In this document: positions 27,813-36,603 of the stretch, piece by piece
How the letters are laid out: every line of letters begins with the position of its first letter
Position numbering within the stretch: position 1 is the first letter of the stretch
Origin: Cetobacterium somerae
GTDB lineage: Bacteria; Fusobacteriota; Fusobacteriia; Fusobacteriales; Fusobacteriaceae
Assembly: GCF_022430525.1 (NCBI RefSeq)
Contig: NZ_CP092521.1
Location: 62,001-126,000, forward strand
Length of the DNA: 64,000 nt
Direction of reading: 5' to 3'
Translations under genes and position numbers: made by a program
The notes under the pieces: model-generated
What the model was told of the DNA's origin: nothing
Seen by the model: only the letters and a program-made list of their open reading frames with translations
The model's database searches: none

Positions 27813-29522
27813 TTAATTTCTTCTTAAAATTTCATTAAATCTTCTAATTTCTTCTAAATGATATTCTCTTTGATTTTCATAAGTTATCCAATTTATATCC
27901 ACATGAAGAGATGGATATTTTTCACATTTTTGAATAGTTTCTTCACTCAACGAATATACCTCTTTGAAATAGATTGATAGATTTCTCTCTAATACCTGTG
28001 AAGCAACTAAAACTAAATTATCTAGAGTCGGTTCAGATAATCCTCTAATTAATTTAGGAATTAATCTTTCTGTTCCATAAACTAATCTAATTTTAGCCCA
28101 AATATTTAAAGTCTCCTCCTCTACTTCTGGTTGCATTCTTAAATACCGTATATATAATTCTTGTTTTAATAAAAATTTAAAGACTTTAGAAACTTCAATT
28201 CCAATGATGCTTTCATTGATAAATAGCTCTCTAATCACATTGCAAAAATCCTCATTAATAATATTTTTAATATTTTTATTGAAAAACTTTTCTGGAGCAT
28301 TTGCAAAACTTAAATAACTCCCCAAATCTAATTTCTCATAACTAACTTCTCTATTAATACTTTCTCCCTGTATAAAAAATATTTTAAAAGGTATTATATT
28401 TTGACTATAGATACTTGTCCTATCCATTAAAAAATAAACATATTCTAAAATTGTATCTAAATTTTCTATTCCTTGAATAAATTCACTTTCATTAAAATTT
28501 TCTATTATCCATTTTTTAGATAAGTTAGCATTAAAGTTTTTCCCTTCTACAAAAATATTTTTACTTACTTCTCTCTCTTTTAATATTTGTGAAAATTTGT
28601 TATTCCCTATCTTAAAGTTTATTCTTTCAATTGGATTATAAACAACTATTTCAACATCTACTTTATTATTAATTAAACAAAGTTCTCCGAAAGCATCCTT
28701 TGAATAAATTATATTCATTCCCTTCCCTAATCTTTGTTTTTTCCATGTTATCTCTTTTCCAATGAAGTTAACTATATAAACATCAATAGATTTATCAGCT
28801 ATTAAAAGAATTTCTTTTTGTTTTTCTATAAAAATATTAAGCGGTGTAATAAATAATGGTTTATTACTCTTTAAACTTTCAAAAAATTCTACAGCTGAAA
28901 TATCTTTTTCTGTTCCTTGAATTCTTATAGTTTTTATAGCTTTAACAGCTCCATTTAAACGTGTGTATTTTCCAACTTCACACAATTCTCCTATAAAGCC
29001 ATAATCCTTATTATCAAACTTAAAATCTCTTATTTTCTCTAAAGAACAACTTTCTAATATATTTTTGCAATCTATATTTTCGAACAATTCTAATAATTTT
29101 TCTTTTAAATCTTCTCTTATATAAAACTCAATATTATTTATTGCTACTTTTCTTGCTGCTGAATCATGAATTCTTAAACATATGCCTTTAGCTAAAATCG
29201 GCTCAATTTTAGCTATTCTAATTCCTTTAGAACCATATGTATTTGATATGTATATACTTCTCCATTCTTTGGCAGAACTATTATTTTTGTATAAGATTTC
29301 GTACTTAGTTATTTTTCCTTCATCACTTGTTGGATGATTTGTAAAAAAATCAACTCTATCTAAGACAATGCTTTCAGGAAATTCAAAATAAATATCTTTT
29401 GGATATTTTCCATCTGCTATTGAAAGAAATAATGTATCCATCTTATTATCAACTATATGTTGTAAATAATTTTCACCATCTGCTACTAGTTCACTTGAAA
29501 TTTTAATTAATTCTTTATTCAT
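27813..29522 (-). CDS. M60-like paralogue lacking the zinc-binding motif
   Basis: An N-terminal discoidin-like module at about residues 1-130 and a C-terminal region that matches the M60 half of the downstream gene. Shared landmarks are KNFNANLSKKWI versus KNFTSAIRYDWI, IWAKIRLVYG versus FWIKLRLYYN, and YPSLHVDINWITYENQREY versus YPKFTIDITKINWDNQEEF. Where the active enzyme has HEVGH, this protein has RELFI, so both zinc histidines are lost. Probably a catalytically dead binding protein or a regulator of its partner. No signal peptide. Confidence 0.7.
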   Translation of the reverse strand: MNKELIKISSELVADGENYLQHIVDNKMDTLFLSIADGKYPKDIYFEFPESIVLDRVDFFTNHPTSDEGKITKYEILYKNNSSAKEWRSIYISNTYGSKGIRIAKIEPILAKGICLRIHDSAARKVAINNIEFYIREDLKEKLLELFENIDCKNILESCSLEKIRDFKFDNKDYGFIGELCEVGKYTRLNGAVKAIKTIRIQGTEKDISAVEFFESLKSNKPLFITPLNIFIEKQKEILLIADKSIDVYIVNFIGKEITWKKQRLGKGMNIIYSKDAFGELCLINNKVDVEIVVYNPIERINFKIGNNKFSQILKEREVSKNIFVEGKNFNANLSKKWIIENFNESEFIQGIENLDTILEYVYFLMDRTSIYSQNIIPFKIFFIQGESINREVSYEKLDLGSYLSFANAPEKFFNKNIKNIINEDFCNVIRELFINESIIGIEVSKVFKFLLKQELYIRYLRMQPEVEEETLNIWAKIRLVYGTERLIPKLIRGLSEPTLDNLVLVASQVLERNLSIYFKEVYSLSEETIQKCEKYPSLHVDINWITYENQREYHLEEIRRFNEILRRN

Positions 29523-29751
29523 TTCCCCTCCGCTTTCAAAACTTGTATGAATTAATTCTACATAAACATATATATTAAGTCAATTTTTTTTACACTAGCA
29601 ATAATAAAATTTAAACTTTTTAATCTTATAAAACCTATATTTAAAAAGAAATTTAAGAAGTATATAAATTTTATATAAAGTTTTTTAAAATAAAATGATA
29701 TTATTATATTAATAACAATTTTGAATTTTTATTACACGGAGGTATTTAGAT

Positions 29752-31260
29752 ATGAAAATTTTTTGGTATGATGATAACAAAAATAGTTTTAATTATTTTG
29801 AAGAGATTATTAAAGATGGAAGTATTGATCAAACATCTTTAATCCAAAATATAATTGATTCGCATATAGGAGAAGAGATTAAAGTTCCTACAGGAACTTA
29901 TTTAATAACTCATTTAAATATTCCCAATGGAACCTTTTTAAGAGGAGAATTTAATACTATTTTCAAAAGCAACTTAAACAGTAATATCATTAGAATTCTT
30001 TCTAATGTAAATTGTATCATTGAAAATATTCATGTTCTTGGAAATAACGAAATCATAAGACCCTCAATAAAAGGAAATCAAGTTGGGTGGTATTTAGACG
30101 GATGTTTGTCTGTTACCTTAAATAACTGTTCTGCTAGTGGATGTAATGACTCTGGTATAAAAATTAAAAATACTGGTGCGCAATCAGCTCCTCAATATTA
30201 TAAAATACCAATTTTAAATAATTTTAAAGCTTATAAAAACTATATTGGTATAAAAAATGACGTTAGAGGTGAATACTCTCAATTAAATGGATGTATAGCT
30301 GGAGAAAATTACATTGGATATTTTACTGGTGGTGGAAATAATATGGCATCTAATTGCCAATTTAACAGAAATCAAAATGGTGCTAGAGTTGTAGGTGGAA
30401 CAACTGATGGAATCAACTATCCTAATAATTCGCACGCTTCATTTACAGGGTGTCAATTTAATCATAATATTGAAGAATCTATACGATTTGAAAATGTTGA
30501 AGTTGGTTATATGTTAAATGGATGTCAATTTTTTGATGGAGATATGATTTTTAAAGGAAAAACAAAGGGTGTTGTTATCAACGGAAGCGAAGGTGGAACT
30601 TGGAGTATAAATAGTGATTCTAAAGAACAAAATATGATTGCAAACTCTTTCTTTTATACAAAACCTAGTGGGAATTGGAATACAACAATCATTCATAAAA
30701 ATAATATTGGATCTGGAGCAATTATAGAAGATAATAATTCACCATCTTTTAATGAAAAATCTCTAATTTTTAAATCTAGATATGATTTATTCAAAACTTC
30801 AAATAGAGGCATTAATAGTTGGAAAAGTGGAGGTCCTTATATATTTTGGGGTTCTAAAGACATTGTTGTTCCCCCCAATAAATATGTAGGTTATATTTTA
30901 GTTAGATTAGAAAATATTAGTGCTAATTTTGAGAAAGAATGTTTTTTAGCTGCTATTGATGCTTCTTCTGAAATTTGTATCGAGATTTTAGCTGAAAGTT
31001 ATTTTCCTGAAGTAATTAATTTAGATGATGTAAATTATGCTTTAATACCTGTTAAAAAGCAATTTAACACTCATATCTTCTTTATAGCTGGAGTTAATCG
31101 AGGTTCTTCTAGCAACGAGGCTGGAATGGCATATGGTAGAGTCTCATCTACTAATAACTTTGCTTTTTTCTCTGACAAATCTCCATCCCTTGAACAAAAG
31201 ATTATTTTGAATACAAATTCAATAAATTGTGAATTAATTATTTGTCAAGATTATCGATAA
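29752..31260 (+). CDS. Right-handed beta-helix (pectate-lyase/tailspike-like) protein
   Basis: Residues about 30-330 show short beta-helix rungs typical of pectate lyase/tailspike folds (IKVPTGTYLITHLNIPNGTFLRG, ENIHVLGNN, SASGCNDSGIKI, FTGCQFNHNIEES). The C-terminal 170 residues form a separate beta-rich domain like the receptor-binding tips of phage tailspikes. There is no signal peptide. A clear GGAGG precedes the ATG. It is divergent from the discoidin/M60 operon. Could be a glycan lyase or hydrolase or a binding protein; the substrate is unknown. Confidence 0.65.
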   Translation: MKIFWYDDNKNSFNYFEEIIKDGSIDQTSLIQNIIDSHIGEEIKVPTGTYLITHLNIPNGTFLRGEFNTIFKSNLNSNIIRILSNVNCIIENIHVLGNNEIIRPSIKGNQVGWYLDGCLSVTLNNCSASGCNDSGIKIKNTGAQSAPQYYKIPILNNFKAYKNYIGIKNDVRGEYSQLNGCIAGENYIGYFTGGGNNMASNCQFNRNQNGARVVGGTTDGINYPNNSHASFTGCQFNHNIEESIRFENVEVGYMLNGCQFFDGDMIFKGKTKGVVINGSEGGTWSINSDSKEQNMIANSFFYTKPSGNWNTTIIHKNNIGSGAIIEDNNSPSFNEKSLIFKSRYDLFKTSNRGINSWKSGGPYIFWGSKDIVVPPNKYVGYILVRLENISANFEKECFLAAIDASSEICIEILAESYFPEVINLDDVNYALIPVKKQFNTHIFFIAGVNRGSSSNEAGMAYGRVSSTNNFAFFSDKSPSLEQKIILNTNSINCELIICQDYR

Positions 31261-31282
31261 ATAAATTTATTAATAAAAAAAT

Positions 31283-31325
31283 AAAACTGTTAACAAAAAT
31301 TAAAAATTGTTAACAGTTTTTTATT
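31283..31325. terminator. Bidirectional terminator
   Basis: AAAACTGTTAACAA (31283-31296) pairs with TTGTTAACAGTTTT (31307-31320), flanked by A- and T-runs. It serves both the beta-helix gene and the convergent small gene. Confidence 0.85.
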
Positions 31326-31533
31326 ATTTGTATTGATATAATAATTTATTATTTGAGTTATTATCTTTTAGATTATATTCATATATCAATTTATTATTTA
31401 AATCATCAGTTTTTACATTGTATTCATATGCCAACTGATTTCTAGTATTTTTTAACTTTTGATTTTTTTTATTTTGAGATGAATAATAACCAACTATAAT
31501 TAAGCATAAAATGAAACTAGATACTTTCTTCAT
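31324..31533 (-). CDS. Small secreted protein with tandem repeats
   Basis: 69 residues from the ATG at 31533, which follows GGGAGG. A signal peptide-like stretch (VSSFILCLIIVGYY) is followed by about 2.5 repeats of the type NNKLIYEYNLKDNN. Function unknown. The frame is open further upstream to 31632, but that part has no ribosome site and overlaps a palindrome. Confidence 0.55.
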   Translation of the reverse strand: MKKVSSFILCLIIVGYYSSQNKKNQKLKNTRNQLAYEYNVKTDDLNNKLIYEYNLKDNNSNNKLLYQYK

Positions 31534-31623
31534 AAAATACCTCCCTTTATCTGCTATATTATAAGTATAGCTCTCACTTTTCTCAAAGTCAAATTTAATT
31601 AAACTAGTTTTTTTTATTTTCAT

Positions 31624-31639
31624 GTAACACATGTGTTAC
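31624..31639. repeat. 16-bp palindrome, first copy (parS-like)
   Basis: The perfect palindrome GTAACACATGTGTTAC. The only other full copy I see is at 40414-40429, between the parA and partner genes. Candidate centromere-like site. Confidence 0.55.
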
Positions 31640-31741
31640 GTGAAAATTTATTTTTTTATTATTGATTTTTCCTCTTATTTTTGTGCTATAATTCTCATAA
31701 ATTCAAAGATAAATTTCAATGGATATTTGTTGGAGGGATTT

Positions 31742-32788
31742 ATGAAAGCTTATAAATCAAAATTTAATTTAATTAAAACTTTTCAAAAAAAATATCTAAT
31801 TTTATTTTTTTTAATTTTATTGACTCCATTTAAGTTACATGGAAATACTATATACCCAAATTTAAAATTAGAACTATTTAAAAATGAAATTACAACTGTC
31901 AACGGACTTCTTAAATTTGAAAAAACTAAAAATAAATATAATATTATTTTTGAAATAAATAAAAATAATAAACCTATTGTCTTAGATACACAAAATATAA
32001 AAACAAAAGTTAAAGAGGTATTTTTATACGATACTAATAAAGATAGTGTTAATGAAATTTTTATTATTTATTCTAAAGATGATAAAAATTATTTAGAAGG
32101 ATATTCTCTTACTAATTTAAATATGGAAGAAGATGAGTACGAAGAGGATGAAGTTATAGAATTCTTTAAAACATTTAATACTATAACCTCTCATAAAATA
32201 AATAGTAAAATTGCAAATATTAAAAACTTCAATGTTAATTTAGCAAAACAAGAATTAGATAAACTAGCTCCGTATTATAAAATCATAAATTTTAATAATT
32301 ATGATTGGAATACTCTTAATACTATTGAAAAAGAGGACCAACCTGATAAAAAAATTTTTAACAAATATGAAGTTTTTCCTCAAGATTATGAAAGATTTAA
32401 TCTTCAAAAATATTTTCAAATTTATTCACTTGATAATTTAAATTTTATAAAATATCTTAATAGTAATGATGTTTTATTTAGCAATGGAAAATACTATTTT
32501 CTTTTTCATATTCATCATTTGGGAATAGTGACTTTAGAAGAGGTTTTTCAAGGTAAAATTACAGATGAAATTATTATAAAAAATGGGAAGTATTTTAATT
32601 CATTAGAAAATGGTTATTATGAAAAGAATATTAAAGTTGGAACTTGGAATTCGTATGAATATCTAGAAGAATTAAAATGCTATCTTCCAGTTAAAAAATA
32701 TTTTATCAAAGGAACTTTAACTAGAAAAGATTTTTTTTATAGAAAATTAGGAAAACTTTATAAATTTTCTTCCCGCTCTAAATTTTAG
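31742..32788 (+). CDS. Truncated paralogue of the unknown exported protein at 8649-10397
   Basis: 348 residues from the ATG at 31742, which follows GGAGGG. Residues 30-340 match the N-terminal half of the 582-residue protein at 8649-10397 closely (for example LLKFEKTKNKYNIIFEI versus VLKFEKNKNKYDVIFEI). A hydrophobic export segment lies near residues 15-35. Similarity stops at YKFSSR, and the frame ends inside the terminator hairpin, so the C-terminal YwqK repeats are missing. Probably truncated by the event that brought the beta-lactamase gene alongside. Confidence 0.65.
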   Translation: MKAYKSKFNLIKTFQKKYLILFFLILLTPFKLHGNTIYPNLKLELFKNEITTVNGLLKFEKTKNKYNIIFEINKNNKPIVLDTQNIKTKVKEVFLYDTNKDSVNEIFIIYSKDDKNYLEGYSLTNLNMEEDEYEEDEVIEFFKTFNTITSHKINSKIANIKNFNVNLAKQELDKLAPYYKIINFNNYDWNTLNTIEKEDQPDKKIFNKYEVFPQDYERFNLQKYFQIYSLDNLNFIKYLNSNDVLFSNGKYYFLFHIHHLGIVTLEEVFQGKITDEIIIKNGKYFNSLENGYYEKNIKVGTWNSYEYLEELKCYLPVKKYFIKGTLTRKDFFYRKLGKLYKFSSRSKF

Positions 32789-32804
32789 ACGGGAAGATTT
32801 TTTT
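32769..32804 (+). terminator. Terminator between truncated paralogue and beta-lactamase
   Basis: CTTCCCG (32769-32775) pairs with CGGGAAG (32790-32796), followed by a run of T on the plus strand. The hairpin overlaps the last codons of the truncated gene. Confidence 0.75.
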
Positions 32805-33600
32805 ATAATATACCTAAAGACTTTAAAGATTCTTTTGCAATTTTTTCACGTTTGAATAAATCTTTTCCATCTTTCATTTCTAAGTTAATAGCAAAACTAT
32901 AAATTTGTCCATTTTTCTCTACCCAACCAACAAACCAACCTACAGGTATTTCTATGTTTGATGTTGCCCAGCCAGTTTTTCCATGTAAAGTCCAATCTTT
33001 TGTATTTTCTAAAATAGTTATGTCTTGAATTTGTTTTTGATTGTTCTTAGAATATGGAAGTTCATTATTAGCTAATTTAGCCAATAACTTACACTGTTCT
33101 ACTGCACTAATTTTTAGAGGTCCTCTTAACCAAAATTGATCAACTTTTTCTCCTAGCTCTTTATTTCCAAAATTTAATTTATTAATTTCATTTTGCATTT
33201 TTTTCATTCCAATTTTTTTAGCTAAAAGTTGATATGCTGGAACTTGTGAAACTTTTATAGCATATCTTAAGTTAGAATCTTGTGCCCAACTCTCTAAAAA
33301 TACTTTTTCACCATTATATTTATAAAAAACTTCATCTACATCTTTTACAGCTCCTGTCTCTAATCCAATCAAAGAATTATATATCTTAAAAGTAGATGCT
33401 GGATAAAATCGCTCCTCTGCTCTATTTTCATTATATCCTATAAAACTATTATTTTGAGGATTATAAACTACAAATGTTCCTTTTACTTCATTTTGTTGAA
33501 ATATTTGCTCAACCTTTTCACTATTTGTAAAGTTTAATGCTAATATTTGTATCGATAAAATAAAAAAAATATTTGTTAAATAAAAAATTCTTTTTCTCAT
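32803..33600 (-). CDS. Class D (OXA-type) beta-lactamase
   Basis: Hydrolyses penicillins in the periplasm. A signal peptide covers about residues 1-22. All class D motifs are present: S69-T-F-K72 with the nucleophile and the lysine that is carboxylated, SQV at 118-120, FGN at 144-146, the W157 omega-loop tryptophan and KTG at 208-210. 265 residues is normal. The family is known from fusobacteria (FUS-1/OXA-85 group), but I cannot assign an allele. No mobile element is adjacent except the decayed TnpB unit at 34.2 kb. Confidence 0.93.
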   Translation of the reverse strand: MRKRIFYLTNIFFILSIQILALNFTNSEKVEQIFQQNEVKGTFVVYNPQNNSFIGYNENRAEERFYPASTFKIYNSLIGLETGAVKDVDEVFYKYNGEKVFLESWAQDSNLRYAIKVSQVPAYQLLAKKIGMKKMQNEINKLNFGNKELGEKVDQFWLRGPLKISAVEQCKLLAKLANNELPYSKNNQKQIQDITILENTKDWTLHGKTGWATSNIEIPVGWFVGWVEKNGQIYSFAINLEMKDGKDLFKREKIAKESLKSLGIL

Positions 33601-33656
33601 AATAAATTAACTCCTTTAATTTTCTTGTTATTTATTATACATTATTACTTATTAAT

Positions 33657-34127
33657 TTAATAGATACTAAAATGTTTTTTTATATATTCACATAATTCTT
33701 CGCTATTTTTAAAATTTATATTTATATCTAATTTAGTATTAATAAATTGAACTACTCCAAAAGGTTTAAAGTATAATTCATAATCATTATAAAAAGCATT
33801 TACATTATTTAAAATTTCAAATATTTTATCAATTTTTGTAATTGGTTTGATATTTTTAGTTAACGCCCATCTTACATGGATTCCAATAGCAGTATAACTA
33901 TTTACTTTAATACTATCTTTTATATCTTCATAATCTTTTATATTTTTTAAAGAAATTACTTTAATTTCTTTTATAGGTTTAAAAATTTTTTCATTAATTA
34001 AACTTTGTTTAACTTTAATTTCTATACCCTTTATAGTTAATTTACTTTCTAATAAAAAATTTTCTTGATAATCATCTAATATAACTTTTATATATTTTAT
34101 ATTATCTTTGTTCTTAAATTCAATCAT
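33657..34127 (-). CDS. Hypothetical protein
   Basis: 156 residues, Lys/Ile-rich, no signal peptide and no motif I recognise. The only notable feature is a conserved-looking AIGIHVRWALTKN stretch near residue 85. It lies between the beta-lactamase gene and the left side of the TnpB element. Its ribosome site is weak. Confidence 0.45.
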   Translation of the reverse strand: MIEFKNKDNIKYIKVILDDYQENFLLESKLTIKGIEIKVKQSLINEKIFKPIKEIKVISLKNIKDYEDIKDSIKVNSYTAIGIHVRWALTKNIKPITKIDKIFEILNNVNAFYNDYELYFKPFGVVQFINTKLDININFKNSEELCEYIKKHFSIY

Positions 34128-34313
34128 TTGTTACCTATCCTTAATTTAGTGTATATATACTAATATTTTTTTATCAAAACATCCTGAGAAAATCTCTTCT
34201 TCTGTTAGGTGGAGGATGAATTAGGGCAATCTTTTTAGTTTTTTAGATTAAAATATTTAGAAATTATGGTATAATACAATAATAATAAAATTTAAAAAAT
34301 GGAGGTGAAATCT

Positions 34314-35410
34314 ATGAAAATATATAACTTAACTTATAAATATAGGATATATCCTAATGAAACTCAAGCGAATACAATTAATCAAACTTTTGGTTGTACT
34401 AGACTTGTATATAACAGATTCTTAGCTCAGAGAAAAAAATTGTATGAGACAGAGAAAAAATCTGTAACTTACAATACTCAAGCTAGAGAACTCCCCCTAC
34501 TAAAAAATAAATTCCCATTCTTGAAAAAGGTTGATTCAATAGCGTTACAACAAGCACTTAAAAATTTAGAAATTGCATATAAAAATTTCTTTCAAAAGCG
34601 TACAGTATTTCCCAAATTTAAATCTAAAAGATCAAGTAGAAAATCATATAATACAGTATCTACAAGTAATAATATCAGAGTTGAAGGTAACTATTTAAAG
34701 CTCCCAAAGCTAGGTTTAAAATTAAACTTCATAGACAGACCTCAAAATTATATAATTAAATCAGCTACCATTAGCCAAGAGCCTAACGGTGCTTACTAAC
34801 TGAGTTTGAAAAGGATATTAAAGAAGTTCCAAGCGATAATAATATTGTTGGGTTTGATTTTGCTATGTCTGAACTTTTTGTTAGCTCCGATAACCAAAGG
34901 GCTGACTATCCAAGATTTTTTAGAAAGTTAGAAGCTAAATTAGCTAAAGCTCAAAGAGAATTATCAAGAAAAGTTAAATTCTCACAAAATTGGTGTAAAG
35001 CAAAATTAAAAGTTGCTAAAATCCACCAAACTATCAAAAACAGTAGAAAAGATTTTCTACATAAATTGTCAAAAGAACTTGTTACAAAGTACAATGCCAT
35101 ATGTATTGAAGACCTCAATATGAAAGGTATGAGTCAAGCATTAAACTTTGGTAAATCTATCGCTGATAATGGTTGGAGTATCTTTACAACCATGCTTCAA
35201 TACAAATCAATGTTTTTAGGTAAACAAGTAATTAAGATTGATAAATGGTTTCCGTCATCTAAAACTTGTTCATTTTGTGGTGCTATAAAAACTGAATTGT
35301 CACTATCTTCAAGAGTTTATAAATATGATAGATGTAACTCAGAGATAGACAGAGACCTAAATGCAAGTATAAACGTTCGTGAGGTAGGTAGAAGCCTACT
35401 AGCCTATTAA
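34314..35410 (+). pseudogene. tnpB: tnpB (RNA-guided nuclease, IS605 type), frameshifted
   Basis: The N-terminal part runs in frame from the ATG at 34314 (after GGAGGTG) to a stop at 34797-34799. The rest continues in another frame, with TEFEKDIKEVPSDNNIVGFDFA picked up at once, so a single-base deletion near 34795 breaks the gene. RuvC-like acidic residues are recognisable (GFDFAM, IEDLNM, DRDLNAS). In the zinc finger the third cysteine is replaced by Tyr (CSFCG, then YDRC). The element is decaying and cannot make full-length TnpB without frameshifting. Confidence 0.85.
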
Positions 35411-35517
35411 AATATATATCAGGGTAGGAACTATCCGCAGAGTGTAATTAATATATCTGACATGAGTCAGATACTTCTCACGAAGCCCCGCCCTCTATTA
35501 GGGCGGTGGTAGTTCAC
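35411..35517 (+). ncRNA. Probable omegaRNA/right-end RNA of the TnpB element
   Basis: Downstream of tnpB the right end holds two hairpins: TCTGAC/GTCAGA near 35453-35472, and CCGCCCT/AGGGCGG at 35488-35506. In IS605 elements guide RNAs for TnpB come from this position and end at the element border. Called by position and structure only. Confidence 0.4.
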
Positions 35518-35798
35518 TTTATTTCTTTAGGAAAATTAGGATTATACATTCCCATAAATTCATATTTAGTTGATAATTTTTTTTCTATTAATCTAGATAT
35601 TTCTTCTAATGTAAATTCTAAAACTTCATTTCTCAAATCTTTTTTCTTTAAAAATTCAATTAATGTATTGGAAGTTAAAAATTTATTTGAATCTATTTTT
35701 AAAATATATATCGAAGATTTTGACATCTTTTCTCTTTTTTTTATTTCAAATATATTTTGTTCATCCATATTTTTTAATTTAGTTAATATTAAGTTCAT
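35514..35798 (-). CDS. Hypothetical protein, 3' end altered by the TnpB element
   Basis: 94 residues from the ATG at 35798, which has GGTGGG upstream. No recognised domain. Its stop codon (TCA on the plus strand at 35514-35516) lies in the last bases of the TnpB element, so the original C terminus was probably lost on insertion. Confidence 0.45.
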   Translation of the reverse strand: MNLILTKLKNMDEQNIFEIKKREKMSKSSIYILKIDSNKFLTSNTLIEFLKKKDLRNEVLEFTLEEISRLIEKKLSTKYEFMGMYNPNFPKEIK

Positions 35799-36026
35799 AG
35801 ATCCCACCTTTTTTTATTTTATTATTTCTAATTATTTTATAAAAAATAAAAACTCTACGTTTGAATCATAAGTCAAAAAACATAAAATTTCAAGCTTTTT
35901 TTGACTTTGTATTCAAATTCTTAGATCTAACTTTGAAAGTTCCATTTTTTCTATTTTAAATCACTTAATTTTAATACGCTCTAATTTAGAAAAAATTGAA
36001 AAAACATTTTCTAAATAAAAACACTA

Positions 36027-36055
36027 TTGACATAATAGTGCGAATATGGTATTAT
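36027..36055 (+). promoter_or_regulatory. Consensus promoter of a candidate small RNA
   Basis: TTGACA (36027-36032), 17-bp spacer, TATTAT (36050-36055). It reads into about 110 bp without an open frame that ends at a terminator. Confidence 0.7.
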
Positions 36056-36061
36056 TAATTG

Positions 36062-36176
36062 AAACCGATGATTAAGTAAATTTAATACCCCCCAAAAATT
36101 TATTTAAATCTTTTTATTTTAACACTCCCCCGTGTTATAAAAACCTTCCTTTTCCCCAAAAGGAAGGTTTTTTATT
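36062..36176 (+). ncRNA. Candidate small RNA upstream of the replication origin
   Basis: A segment of about 115 nt lies between a consensus promoter and a strong terminator (AAACCTTCCTTTT with AAAAGGAAGGTTT at 36141-36170, then a T-run). It contains a further hairpin AACAC-TCCCCC-GTGTT (36121-36136) and a C-rich stretch, but no plausible coding frame. It lies about 1 kb before the rep gene, so copy-number control is possible. No known family recognised. Confidence 0.5.
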
Positions 36177-36181
36177 TTTAT

Positions 36182-36455
36182 ATCTTCTAGAATATAGCCC
36201 AAATCTTCTAATTATTTTAAAGTTTTTAGGTGGAATATGTGCTAATAATCTTCCAATGAATTGAGTCATGGAAAGAGTTAGAAATATTTTCTTTGGAGAG
36301 TCAAGTTTTTGATATCAAAATGTAATAGAGGAGTCCGTAATATCAGTAATCCTATATTCAGCTATTGTAGGGTGCGTGAGATATCGTCCAATATATTTAG
36401 TAATTTCAAAAACATTATTAATTTTTTTATCAGATTTTACATAGAATCCATCGTT
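36182..36455 (-). pseudogene. Remnant of a Y2/IS91-like transposase
   Basis: On the minus strand the frame reads GFYVKSDKK, then KYIGRYLTHPTIAEYRI, then MTQFIGRLLAHIPPKNFK and IIRRFGLYSRRY. These match the C-terminal part of the transposases of the IS91/IS801 and related Y2_Tnp group. A TGA at 36315-36317 replaces the expected Trp codon (TFWYQ), and the 5' part is absent. A dead fragment. Confidence 0.75.
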
Positions 36456-36520
36456 TTATTTACGATAACACAAAGAAATTTTATTTTTTATATAGAAAAA
36501 TTTGTTTTAAAAATAAATTT

Positions 36521-36572
36521 AAACCAAGAATTTTTGCTTTTAAAAAGCTTAGTTTTCTTGGATTTTTTATTT
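36521..36572 (+). terminator. Terminator-like hairpin
   Basis: CCAAGAA (36524-36530) pairs with TTCTTGG (36555-36561), followed by ATTTTTTATTTTTT. No gene visibly ends here; it may isolate the origin from upstream transcription. Confidence 0.5.
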
Positions 36573-36603
36573 TTTGTTAATTAATAAAATATTATATATT
36601 TTT

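Larger units (their letters stand above)
34170..35517 (+). mobile_element. Solitary TnpB unit of the IS200/IS605 superfamily
   Basis: A tnpB-only element (no tnpA). The right end is the typical GAAGCCCCGCCCT stem closing with AGGGCGG, then TGGTAGTTCAC, ending near 35517. The left end is uncertain, somewhere between about 34150 and 34240. No terminal inverted repeats or target duplication are expected for this family. Confidence 0.75.

Noticed and set aside
36315-36317. Evidence of a recoded TGA (Trp)
   Set aside because: The TGA lies in an already truncated transposase fragment. Intact genes in the window use TGG for Trp, and several use TGA as a true stop.
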